Source of the DNA: Leptospira biflexa
Lineage (GTDB): Bacteria > Spirochaetota > Spirochaetia > Treponematales > Rectinemataceae
Length of the DNA stretch: 64,000 nt
Direction of reading: 5' to 3'
Assembly: GCA_020721875.1 (NCBI GenBank)
Contig: DYLX01000003.1
Location: forward strand, 76,510 to 140,509
Of this stretch, positions 17,521 through 25,422 are shown in pieces. Made by a program: the position numbers and the translations under genes. The first letter of the stretch is position 1, and every line of letters begins with the position of its first letter. The notes beneath the pieces were generated by a model, which was given only the letters and a program-made list of their open reading frames with translations, ran no database searches and had not been told where the DNA came from.

Positions 17521-17558
17521 CTGTGTTACTGTCACAGATTCGCTCAATGCGCTATTAT
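17521..17558 (+). promoter_or_regulatory. Possible operator dyad and -10 element before ferredoxin
   Basis: CTGTG at 17521-17525 and CACAG at 17533-17537 form an inverted repeat with a 7-bp spacer, similar in style to Crp/Fnr-family sites, and TATTAT at 17553-17558 could be a -10 element about 50 bp before the ferredoxin start. The dyad would overlap the -35 region. Regulation by a Crp/Fnr protein is a guess. Confidence 0.35.
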
Positions 17559-17608
17559 AGAGAAAGATCGAATATAAGCGCGGCCAATGCGCCGCCTAAG
17601 GAGATACT

Positions 17609-17839
17609 ATGGCTGATATATCTTCTCGTTTGCCCGGAAATGTGAAGGGCCCTTGGTATGTCGATTCGAACTGCATTGGATGCGGGCTCTGCTCCGCGAC
17701 GGCGCCCGACATCTTCGAACTGAATAATGAAGGCCAAGCGATTGTCAAGCGCCAGCCCTCGAGTCCGGATGAGACTGCACAAGCAGAACAGGCGCTCAAC
17801 GACTGCCCCGTGCAATCGATAGGAAACGACGGCGAATGA
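17609..17839 (+). CDS. Single-cluster [4Fe-4S] ferredoxin
   Basis: A 76-residue electron carrier. Cys22, Cys25 and Cys28 (CIGCGLC) and Cys66 in DCPVQS bind one [4Fe-4S] cluster; the second cluster found in clostridial ferredoxins is absent, as in Thermotoga-type ferredoxins. The strong AAGGAGA ribosome site and its own terminator indicate a highly expressed single gene. It probably serves fermentative oxidoreductases of an anaerobe. Confidence 0.95.
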   Translation: MADISSRLPGNVKGPWYVDSNCIGCGLCSATAPDIFELNNEGQAIVKRQPSSPDETAQAEQALNDCPVQSIGNDGE

Positions 17840-17866
17840 CCGCGCCAGACAGTAGGTACGCTGCGG

Positions 17867-17899
17867 GCGCCCCGGCGCGGCCGCGCCGGGGCGCTTTTT
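17867..17899 (+). terminator. Intrinsic terminator after ferredoxin
   Basis: A fully palindromic 28-bp GC-rich hairpin (17867-17894), with 14-bp complementary arms on either side of 17880/17881, followed directly by five T. It lies 28 bp after the ferredoxin stop. Confidence 0.92.
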
Positions 17900-17975
17900 C
17901 GTAGAGGCACACGGGTGCGCGGTTCAATAGTTCGAAGACGCAGGCTCACAAGCCACGAAGCCTTGGCCACTTCAC

Positions 17976-19094
17976 CTAGCCCTTGAGTGCATCCGGATTG
18001 AGGCCGGCGAGCTCCGGGAGCACGAAGAGTCCATTTTTACGCACAAGCACATCGTCGATCCAGACTTCGCCCCCTCCCGAGGTTTCGTCCTGCATGAGCA
18101 CGATGTCCCAATGAAGCGCCGAGTGGTTGCCGTTGTCGCAATCGTCGTACGAATTGCCCGGAGTAATGTGCAGGGATCCGGCGATCTTCTCGTCGAAGAG
18201 CGTTTCCAGCATCGGACTTGTGATGTACGGGTTGAGGCCGAATGAGAATTCGCCGAGGTAGCGCGCGCCAGAGTCGATGTCGAGAATCTTGTTGATGCGT
18301 GCGCTGTCGTTGGCGCGCGCATCGATTATTTTCCCATTTTTGAATGTAAAGACGATCTGTTCAAACTTAAAACCATCCTTCTCGCTGGGGGTGTTGTAGC
18401 TGAGCATGCCGTTGACCGATTCGCGTACTGGCGCGGTGTAGACTTCGCCGTCGGGAATATTCATGGTGCCATCGCATTTAATAGCAGGCATTCCCTTTAT
18501 TGAAAATTCGAGATTCGTGCCGGGACCAAGAATCTTGACATGGTCGCTTCGTTCGAGAAGCTCTTTGAGCGGATCCATCGCCCTCGACATCTTTTGGTAA
18601 TCCATGGTACAGACATCGAAGTAGAATTTTTCGAAGCTGTCTTCGCTCATACCCGCGTTCTGCGCCATTGCGGGACTCGGGTAACGCAGCACCACCCAAC
18701 GCGTATGCGGGACACGTCGCTCTATGTGCACTTTTTTCCAGATATAGTTGTTGTAGAGTTCGATCTGATCCGAGGGCAGGTCTTTCCATGCGAATGAATT
18801 GCGCATGCTTGTAAATCCAATGTACACATTCATTTTTTCCATGCGCGCGCACTCGAATTCGGCTTGGAGCGCAAACTGCTCCTCCGGTGCGTCCGCGAAG
18901 AGTGTGCGCTCGAGGTACCGGTCTCTCAGTGAGAGAAAGGCTTTCGCACCCGCGGCGTGCACTTCTTCGATGAGGAGTTTCAAGAAATCAGGTTCAGGAT
19001 TGACATTCTCGATGAGGACATTGTCTCCCGGTTTTATCGCCGTAGAATAGTTAACAAGCAATTTCGCCAGTTTTCTTAGTCGTGGGTCTTCCAT
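17976..19094 (-). CDS. M29-family metallo-aminopeptidase
   Basis: A 372-residue cytoplasmic aminopeptidase of the thermophilic M29 family (aminopeptidase T/S/PepS type), which uses two metal ions. Candidate ligands are the Glu in IPDGEVYTAPV (about residue 250), the Glu in LGEFSFGLNP, the His in GSLHITPGNSY, and the His and Asp in NHSALHWDIVL. The length is slightly below the usual 400. The ATG at 19094 follows AAGGAGC. It lies 29 bp after the large glycosidase-like gene on the same strand and may be co-transcribed, although its function looks unrelated. Confidence 0.92.
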   Translation of the reverse strand: MEDPRLRKLAKLLVNYSTAIKPGDNVLIENVNPEPDFLKLLIEEVHAAGAKAFLSLRDRYLERTLFADAPEEQFALQAEFECARMEKMNVYIGFTSMRNSFAWKDLPSDQIELYNNYIWKKVHIERRVPHTRWVVLRYPSPAMAQNAGMSEDSFEKFYFDVCTMDYQKMSRAMDPLKELLERSDHVKILGPGTNLEFSIKGMPAIKCDGTMNIPDGEVYTAPVRESVNGMLSYNTPSEKDGFKFEQIVFTFKNGKIIDARANDSARINKILDIDSGARYLGEFSFGLNPYITSPMLETLFDEKIAGSLHITPGNSYDDCDNGNHSALHWDIVLMQDETSGGGEVWIDDVLVRKNGLFVLPELAGLNPDALKG

Positions 19095-19123
19095 AGTGCT
19101 CCTTTCTTGTCATAAAGCTCAGT

Positions 19124-22100
19124 CTATTTCGTAGTAACCGCCCTGGCGTACTCTGCACGAATGCTCAGATCCTTTTTAGCCTCTTTGATCCAGGCTTCGC
19201 GGACAATAGTATAGCTCTTTTTAAGACGCTCACGGTAGGGAGGTGTCACTTCCCAGCCTGTCCAGAGATATGGCGAAGTGGTATTGGGTGAAAGTCGTCC
19301 GATCACGGCGCCGGAAGCGCTGTCCAGCACGCGCGCGTCGAAGACGAACCCGTCAGTTACAGCGGTTCTCAGCTGATCCGCGACGGGGTCGCCAATGGGA
19401 CGATTATCGTTCAGTACATTGAGCGAGGAAGGATCCGAGACATTGAGCCTGTTCCAGGGAATCCGCACATAGATCGCGGAGCCGCTGGCATACCACAGAT
19501 TCCCAGACTCGTCGTAGAAGCCTTGGCGCATAATCGAGGCGTTGAAACGCTTCTCGGGTATTTCGGTGCCGTTCTTCGTGGTCACTTTGCCATTCACCAG
19601 CATATTGATATCCTCAAAGGAGCCGTCGCGCATCACCGAACTTGCGAATTTCGCCGCGGCAATGTTGTAGGTCGGCATGACCTGAAGCCGAACATCCCGA
19701 TTTTTCACATCAAGAAGGAACTCCATTCCCGAAGCGGCGGCGCCAAGGCCTCGAGGCCAATTCATCTGCCCAAGTGCTCTGTCATAAGTGTCAATACCAA
19801 GGAGGATCTCCACAGTATCGAGCTGTCTGGCACTGGCAAGGCGGAAGGTGAGGTAGAGGTAGGAAGCATCGTGCGCGATTTCAAGCTGACTCAAGGCACC
19901 ACTCCCCGTGATCGTCTTCTCCGCCGCCGTAGGCTGAATGCTCTCGTTCGCCATGAGCCCATAGTTCTGCTCGGGATCGACCGCATTATGCCAGAGTACT
20001 CTACGGTCGAAGGGGATCATGAATGGTTCGGTGATCCAGGTTTTTTTTGCCCACTCGTCCATAAATTCAAATATTGATGCGCCTGCGTAACCTGTTTTTT
20101 GTATCGCGGCGTACATACGAAGAATGTCTTTCCCCGCAGTCGTCTCATCTACACCGCCGTGATTGAGGCCATCCGAGGAGAGGTGCGCCACGCCCGCGCC
20201 GTTCGCCATGCCAAATTCGGCGATAATCGCGGGATACCGCACGAGAGTCTTCTTGAACTCTTCGAGATAGCCACCATAGCGCAACACTCCATATTTATCG
20301 CGAAATTCATTATATTTCGGTTCATTGACAATAAAGTCGGGATAATTCGGATAAATATGGTAAGCCCCAAAGAGACCAGCTTTCATCTTCGCGGTTGTGT
20401 CCAGATGCTCGATTGAAATGCTCGCACGGTCGTTCCAGCGATTTTTTTTGCCGGTCTTCGGATCCCACTCGGTGTCGTGGTCGATGGGATCGAGCGTCGG
20501 CCAGCTCACAATGCCCACTGGGTGGAGCGTGCTATAACGCTCGGCCTCAGCTGTGGCCACCGCGTCGAGCGATTCAGCGAGCCACACTTCGGTTGCCGAC
20601 GCCTTTGCCCCGGCGGATACGTACTCTCCTTTGTAGGTTGCGCCCTTGTGGTTCGCATCGGTTTGCATAACTTCGGCGCTCTCAAGTTCTCGCCCGACGA
20701 GCCAGCCCACGAGCCACTTTGACACATTCGTCGAATAGACACCCCAAGCCCGCCCCTTACGCTCAGGCACATTCGCGCGACCATACACCGCATCGATGAC
20801 GTAGTTGATCTCTTTCTCAAACGCTTCCTGATACCCGAACTGAAGATAATCATTTCCGGGCGGCTGCTCTTCGGGCCAGATTTCCTGAAGCAGAAAGAGA
20901 GGTGCATCGGTGTGCGTGGTGTTGTAGATCGCAAGCGCCCTGTAGAACTCTGGTGGAAGGAGTGTATAAAGTCGCAGGGTGTTCGCCCCCAGATCTCCGA
21001 TACTTTTCAACCAGCGTATGTAGGTGTCGGTGTCCATCGGGAAATCGGTAAAATATTTGCCTGGTTCCGCGGTTCCCAGATTGACACTCCGCACAAAGAA
21101 ATTGTTCCAGGTGCCCGGTTTCGATTGAATCTGAATGCCCTCTTTCATCGCGCGGAATGGAACACTCGGCTCCGTTGGTGGGGTGCTCGCCTTAATCTGG
21201 GTGCGATGCCGCTCGGCTTCCTTGAGAATGTAGTCCATGAGCGGCGCATAGACCTTCCAGAAGAAGTAGCTGTTGTTGTCGACCGTGTCGTCGGCGAGCA
21301 CTCGTTTGATTGTCTGTATGCCTCGCATCGTGTAGGGGGTGCCTGAAAATTGAAGGTCCGCAAAGTCGCCCGCGAAGTACCAGCTCGTGAATTGCTCGTT
21401 TTTAAAGCGGAGTACCGCAGGAAAGGTATCGGGAAGGCCTAGGGTTTCGAGTTTTTTCTTGCCCAAAGGGGTGAGGTCGAGTTTGTAGTGCGCCACCTCT
21501 TCCACCAGCGGATCCGCAGAAACCCACTCAAACCAATATCGGTAGGAGATGGGTTTTTTGACGCCGATTATAGTTGTCCATGGTTTGTTGAGGATGACCT
21601 TCATGCCCATTGGGCCTAGGTCCTCGTTTTGCGAGAGCACTACGACATTGCCATCTTCGTCGAGGAGTACAAAGCCACTGCCCGAGAAAGTCCACTGCTT
21701 CTTCGATGCCTTCTCCCAGTTCTCGACGATCCAGTCGGGAACCCCGCCATCCCGCGCGATGCTTTCGTAGAAGTTACCGATCCACCCCTTCCATTTCAGC
21801 CCGATGAGCCTGCCAAAGAGCTCTCTATCCCGTGCGTTCGTCGGCGAGGCCGCGGTATTAAACTCCGCGACAAGAGTATTTCCACCACCAAGCGCTCCCT
21901 GGAGCGTCGCGTAGTCCTGATTATTGAGACCGCCATACAGGAGCGTAGAACCTACTCCCAAAAGACGTTTTTGCATGTAATCGTCGCGGTACACGCCGTA
22001 AGTATCGGCAATATAGATGAGATCTGGTTTCTTAGCGGTAACCGGCATCGGAATCGTACGCCACTCATACTTCGATATCGGGTAAAAGCCGTAATAGTCC

Positions 22101-22357
22101 GTTCGTACATCGTAGAGCACCCTCGTGCCGGGTTTTGAGATCTTGTTGTTGTCAAGAAGCCAAAAAAGGCCGGCGTGCTCGCGAAAATCGGGATAGGGAA
22201 CAGTCTTGTCGACCACCCATACATCCAGCTGATGGTAGGGCTCGACGAACCACAGAATAAAAGTAGCACCGAGGAGTACTAAAAATAGCCCAAAGAAAAG
22301 AATACCCAAGAGCCATAACAAACTCGCCCTCACATATTCCTTGCTCAGCGCTTTCAT
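19124..22357 (-). CDS. Membrane-anchored glycoside-hydrolase-like protein
   Basis: A 1077-residue protein with one N-terminal membrane anchor (about 12-37), so the bulk is probably outside the cytoplasm. Residues about 50-240 look like a Rossmann/GATase1-like fold. Residues about 430-800 look like a TIM-barrel glycosidase: Glu557 in GWLVGREL and Glu714 in IIAEFGMANG are placed like an acid/base and nucleophile pair. The C-terminal part (about 830-1050) resembles a beta-sandwich carbohydrate-binding module. No precise GH family is recognised. Its start overlaps the stop of the HEAT-glycosyltransferase by four bases, so it probably trims or releases the polysaccharide made by that enzyme. Confidence 0.65.
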   Translation of the reverse strand: MKALSKEYVRASLLWLLGILFFGLFLVLLGATFILWFVEPYHQLDVWVVDKTVPYPDFREHAGLFWLLDNNKISKPGTRVLYDVRTDYYGFYPISKYEWRTIPMPVTAKKPDLIYIADTYGVYRDDYMQKRLLGVGSTLLYGGLNNQDYATLQGALGGGNTLVAEFNTAASPTNARDRELFGRLIGLKWKGWIGNFYESIARDGGVPDWIVENWEKASKKQWTFSGSGFVLLDEDGNVVVLSQNEDLGPMGMKVILNKPWTTIIGVKKPISYRYWFEWVSADPLVEEVAHYKLDLTPLGKKKLETLGLPDTFPAVLRFKNEQFTSWYFAGDFADLQFSGTPYTMRGIQTIKRVLADDTVDNNSYFFWKVYAPLMDYILKEAERHRTQIKASTPPTEPSVPFRAMKEGIQIQSKPGTWNNFFVRSVNLGTAEPGKYFTDFPMDTDTYIRWLKSIGDLGANTLRLYTLLPPEFYRALAIYNTTHTDAPLFLLQEIWPEEQPPGNDYLQFGYQEAFEKEINYVIDAVYGRANVPERKGRAWGVYSTNVSKWLVGWLVGRELESAEVMQTDANHKGATYKGEYVSAGAKASATEVWLAESLDAVATAEAERYSTLHPVGIVSWPTLDPIDHDTEWDPKTGKKNRWNDRASISIEHLDTTAKMKAGLFGAYHIYPNYPDFIVNEPKYNEFRDKYGVLRYGGYLEEFKKTLVRYPAIIAEFGMANGAGVAHLSSDGLNHGGVDETTAGKDILRMYAAIQKTGYAGASIFEFMDEWAKKTWITEPFMIPFDRRVLWHNAVDPEQNYGLMANESIQPTAAEKTITGSGALSQLEIAHDASYLYLTFRLASARQLDTVEILLGIDTYDRALGQMNWPRGLGAAASGMEFLLDVKNRDVRLQVMPTYNIAAAKFASSVMRDGSFEDINMLVNGKVTTKNGTEIPEKRFNASIMRQGFYDESGNLWYASGSAIYVRIPWNRLNVSDPSSLNVLNDNRPIGDPVADQLRTAVTDGFVFDARVLDSASGAVIGRLSPNTTSPYLWTGWEVTPPYRERLKKSYTIVREAWIKEAKKDLSIRAEYARAVTTK

Positions 22358-25300
22358 TTCTTGGTCTTCCCTCTCTGGTGGATTGCGCCACGAGGCGAAG
22401 ATTTTTCTTTCTTAACCTCGAAACCTTTCCTCTCAAACTTCTGCCAGCCCTGTGGTTTCTGCATTGCTTTAAGGAATCCGATGGTGCGCCACGCTGAGAA
22501 GAGCTGGCGCGGCCCGAAGTTCTCCAGAATCGCAATGCCGATCAATTTCAGCGTATCCAGGTAACCAAAGTAAATATTCAGCCGTTCGGCGATTTTCACC
22601 GATGCAACCGAGATAAAAATGCCCATGAGCACCGAAGCAAAAAAGAGCAAGATCGCGAGCCGCACACTCAGCATTCCAAAGAGTGCTGCCACGAACACCA
22701 TCAGGTAGCCTTGAATTTCAAAAAGCGGACCGACCATTTCAAAAATTAAGTAGTAGGGCATCGCAATCAGCCCCATGGTACCATACGAGGGGTTGAAAAT
22801 CAGCTTGTGATGAAAGGTCATGATATCGATGAGGCCTCGTTGCCAGCGATTGCGTTGCTTTTGCAGGCTGGACATCTTTTCGGGGACTTCCGTCCAGCAG
22901 TTCGCGTTGAAGGCGTAACTGATACGGTAGGAGTGTTTCATCTCGCGCATGTGCCGCGCGATCCGGACTACAAGCTCCATATCCTCGCCGACCGTATCCC
23001 TTTGGTACTGACTGCTGCTCGTAAGATATCCCCCAATCGCGATTACCCTCTCTTTTCGAAAGAGCCCAAAGGCGCCCGAAATGATAAGGAGCGAATTGAG
23101 GTAATCCCAACCGAGTCGCCCGCACATAAACGCGCGCATGTACTCCACAGTTTGAAGGCGCGCAAGCCAGTGCTTGGGTACGTTAATTCTCTCGATTTTT
23201 CCCTTGTCAACCGTGCAGCCATTGATAGGGAATACATTGCCGCCAAGTGCCGGTGTTTCCACTCCGTAGTCCAGTGTGAGCGCGGCGATCTTGAGGAGGG
23301 CGTCCGATTCGAGCAGCGAGTCGGCATCGATCCCGCAAAAATATTCTTTTGACGAGACATTGATACCCGCGTTGAGTGTGTCGGCCTTGCCTCCATTCTC
23401 CTTGTCGACCACAATGAGCCTCGGAATCGCGGGATTTGTATAGATACCCCGGATAGGGTAGTGCTTCAGCCTCTGTTGGAACGAAAAGTCCGTCTTTTTA
23501 AGGTCGAAGTGGTCGATCAGCGTCTTGAGCGTCTCGTCGCGCGATCCGTCGTTCACGATGACAAGCTCGTAGTCAGGATATTTTAAGTTGAGCAGGGAGT
23601 TTGCGCTCTCGATGATGGTGGTCTCCTCGTTGTAGGCAGGCGCAATGATGGACACCGAGGGTAGCATGCGCGGCTTGAAGAGCATGTTGGGGCTCTTGAG
23701 CTCCCAGAGCTGTGCCTCTCTGCGAATATTCAATCTGGAGAAAAATAATAAGAACAGATAGGTAAAATTGATTGTAATCGCATAATACGAAAAACTCACG
23801 TTAAAGCTAAGCACAAAGTATTTTATGTTCTGGAGGAACGACATGGTACCAAGCTTGTCGTAGTTCTTTATTAAATATATTGTAGGGAAAATTCCGACCG
23901 CAAAGATGATTACAATCCAAAGAATATGTACAAGCTTCTTGTCGAGTTTTTCCTCACGCTTTTTCGTAGGAGGCGAAAGTCTGGCGATCCCTAGCCGGTT
24001 AAGGATTCGTTCAGGAAGAAAAAGACCGCACTCCCGCTCAAGCAGCTCGCTATCCGTCAGGTGTCGCTGAATAATCTCGATTAATCGTGTCTCGAGCTCG
24101 GCATTCTTGTTTCGTTTCAAAAACTCAATAATTTCTGATACCCGATCCATCGAAATGAGCTCATCGATGACCCCTGCCGCGAAGTCGTGTTCATCACTTA
24201 GAAGTTTGGTGATCACGTACTCGATGCGGTGAGAGAGCACCTCGGCAAGTCGCTGGTGAAGTATGCCTTTGGAAATGGTAAACTGCTCGATCATCCGGGG
24301 AGTATAGTTTGGGTGATTGTTCAATAAATTACGCAGGCCCTCGCGTGCAGCATTTGCGGTTTCCTCGCGTTCGAGATAGAGAATGAGTTTCTGAAAATTA
24401 TCAATCTTCGCGACATGTCCAAGCGCACGCACCGCGATCGACTGGATGTCGCGATCGGCGTGTTCGAGGTAATACTCGGAGAGCAATACCTCAGGATAGA
24501 ATTTTTCGAGAGTCTCCGCAGCCCTGAGCATGAGACGGTGGTAGTTGGAGGCCGGAGAAAGGCTGGTGACGAGGGTTCTATACTTCCGACAGCGAAAACT
24601 GTTCTCAACCTTGCCTTTATAGGGACACTGCCGGTGCGTCTCATCGGCCGCGAGTCGGCCATTGGTGCAGTAGTAGCAGCATTTTGCCGGGAGATTGGTG
24701 GTGAGCTGTTTGAGCGTCTTAATCTCGGAAGGACCTCGGTGCAAAATATCGATGAGATAATCACGGAACTCTTCCGATGGAATCGTGCCGGCAAGGTCTA
24801 CGAGCAGCTCGCGTATTTCAATGTCGCTGCTCCAGAAATAGCCTTGAATGAATTCTCGGACCACATCGCGGTATCCTGCAATCATCATATTGACCTTATT
24901 GCGGTACCAGTAGTGTGCCCCATAGAGACTCTTTATAAGTACGGCGATGGAGCGCGGATCGTTGATGTCCGCAAGCGCATTGGCGAGGTAGAGCTTGGTG
25001 GCGAAGTGCTTTTCCTTGAGCAGCGCGCTTTCGATCGCGCGCCTTGCATTGTCGGTGTTGATGCTCGAGAGGTACCTCGCGGCGCTCATTCTTTTGAATC
25101 GGTTGTTGCTCTTAAGTTGATGGAGCTGTGTGCGCTCGAAATAATGCACCGCAGTAGCGTTGAATACCTGCTGCTTCTGAATCGGAGAAATTTTTACGTT
25201 CTGTGTCAGGTAAAGAAGATGCATGAGAAGCGAGCGCATCTTGCGTGGATTCTGCTCATAGGTTGGCGCGAATATCTGGGGGAGCTGTCTGAGGTCTGCT

Positions 25301-25422
25301 TTGAGATTCTCGAGGTTGATTCTCACCCGAACCTTGTTAAGAAGCGTGCCGATCATCACATAGAGCGTTAGCCAAAGAAAGATGATCACCGCGCCCAACA
25401 GATATTCGGAGGGAATATTCAT
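22354..25422 (-). CDS. HEAT-repeat membrane glycosyltransferase, family 2 (cellulose-synthase-like)
   Basis: A 1022-residue protein. After a membrane segment (about 9-27) come helical HEAT-like repeats (about 85-450) interrupted by a cysteine cluster (Cys248, 249, 252, 266, 278). Two membrane segments follow (about 498-565), then a processive GT2 domain (about 588-880) with the UDP-sugar motif VNDGSRDE, the GIDADS metal-binding Asp pair and the QRNRWQRG (QxxRW) motif of cellulose, hyaluronan and chitin synthases, then about four C-terminal membrane segments. It should polymerise and translocate a beta-linked polysaccharide. No PilZ domain is seen. Both ends overlap neighbouring genes by four bases. 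Confidence 0.88.
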   Translation of the reverse strand: MNIPSEYLLGAVIIFLWLTLYVMIGTLLNKVRVRINLENLKADLRQLPQIFAPTYEQNPRKMRSLLMHLLYLTQNVKISPIQKQQVFNATAVHYFERTQLHQLKSNNRFKRMSAARYLSSINTDNARRAIESALLKEKHFATKLYLANALADINDPRSIAVLIKSLYGAHYWYRNKVNMMIAGYRDVVREFIQGYFWSSDIEIRELLVDLAGTIPSEEFRDYLIDILHRGPSEIKTLKQLTTNLPAKCCYYCTNGRLAADETHRQCPYKGKVENSFRCRKYRTLVTSLSPASNYHRLMLRAAETLEKFYPEVLLSEYYLEHADRDIQSIAVRALGHVAKIDNFQKLILYLEREETANAAREGLRNLLNNHPNYTPRMIEQFTISKGILHQRLAEVLSHRIEYVITKLLSDEHDFAAGVIDELISMDRVSEIIEFLKRNKNAELETRLIEIIQRHLTDSELLERECGLFLPERILNRLGIARLSPPTKKREEKLDKKLVHILWIVIIFAVGIFPTIYLIKNYDKLGTMSFLQNIKYFVLSFNVSFSYYAITINFTYLFLLFFSRLNIRREAQLWELKSPNMLFKPRMLPSVSIIAPAYNEETTIIESANSLLNLKYPDYELVIVNDGSRDETLKTLIDHFDLKKTDFSFQQRLKHYPIRGIYTNPAIPRLIVVDKENGGKADTLNAGINVSSKEYFCGIDADSLLESDALLKIAALTLDYGVETPALGGNVFPINGCTVDKGKIERINVPKHWLARLQTVEYMRAFMCGRLGWDYLNSLLIISGAFGLFRKERVIAIGGYLTSSSQYQRDTVGEDMELVVRIARHMREMKHSYRISYAFNANCWTEVPEKMSSLQKQRNRWQRGLIDIMTFHHKLIFNPSYGTMGLIAMPYYLIFEMVGPLFEIQGYLMVFVAALFGMLSVRLAILLFFASVLMGIFISVASVKIAERLNIYFGYLDTLKLIGIAILENFGPRQLFSAWRTIGFLKAMQKPQGWQKFERKGFEVKKEKSSPRGAIHQRGKTKK

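Noticed and set aside
24415..25371. Open frame of 318 codons on the plus strand within the HEAT glycosyltransferase gene
   Set aside because: Complementary to a well-supported coding region with clear motifs; no ribosome site or family.
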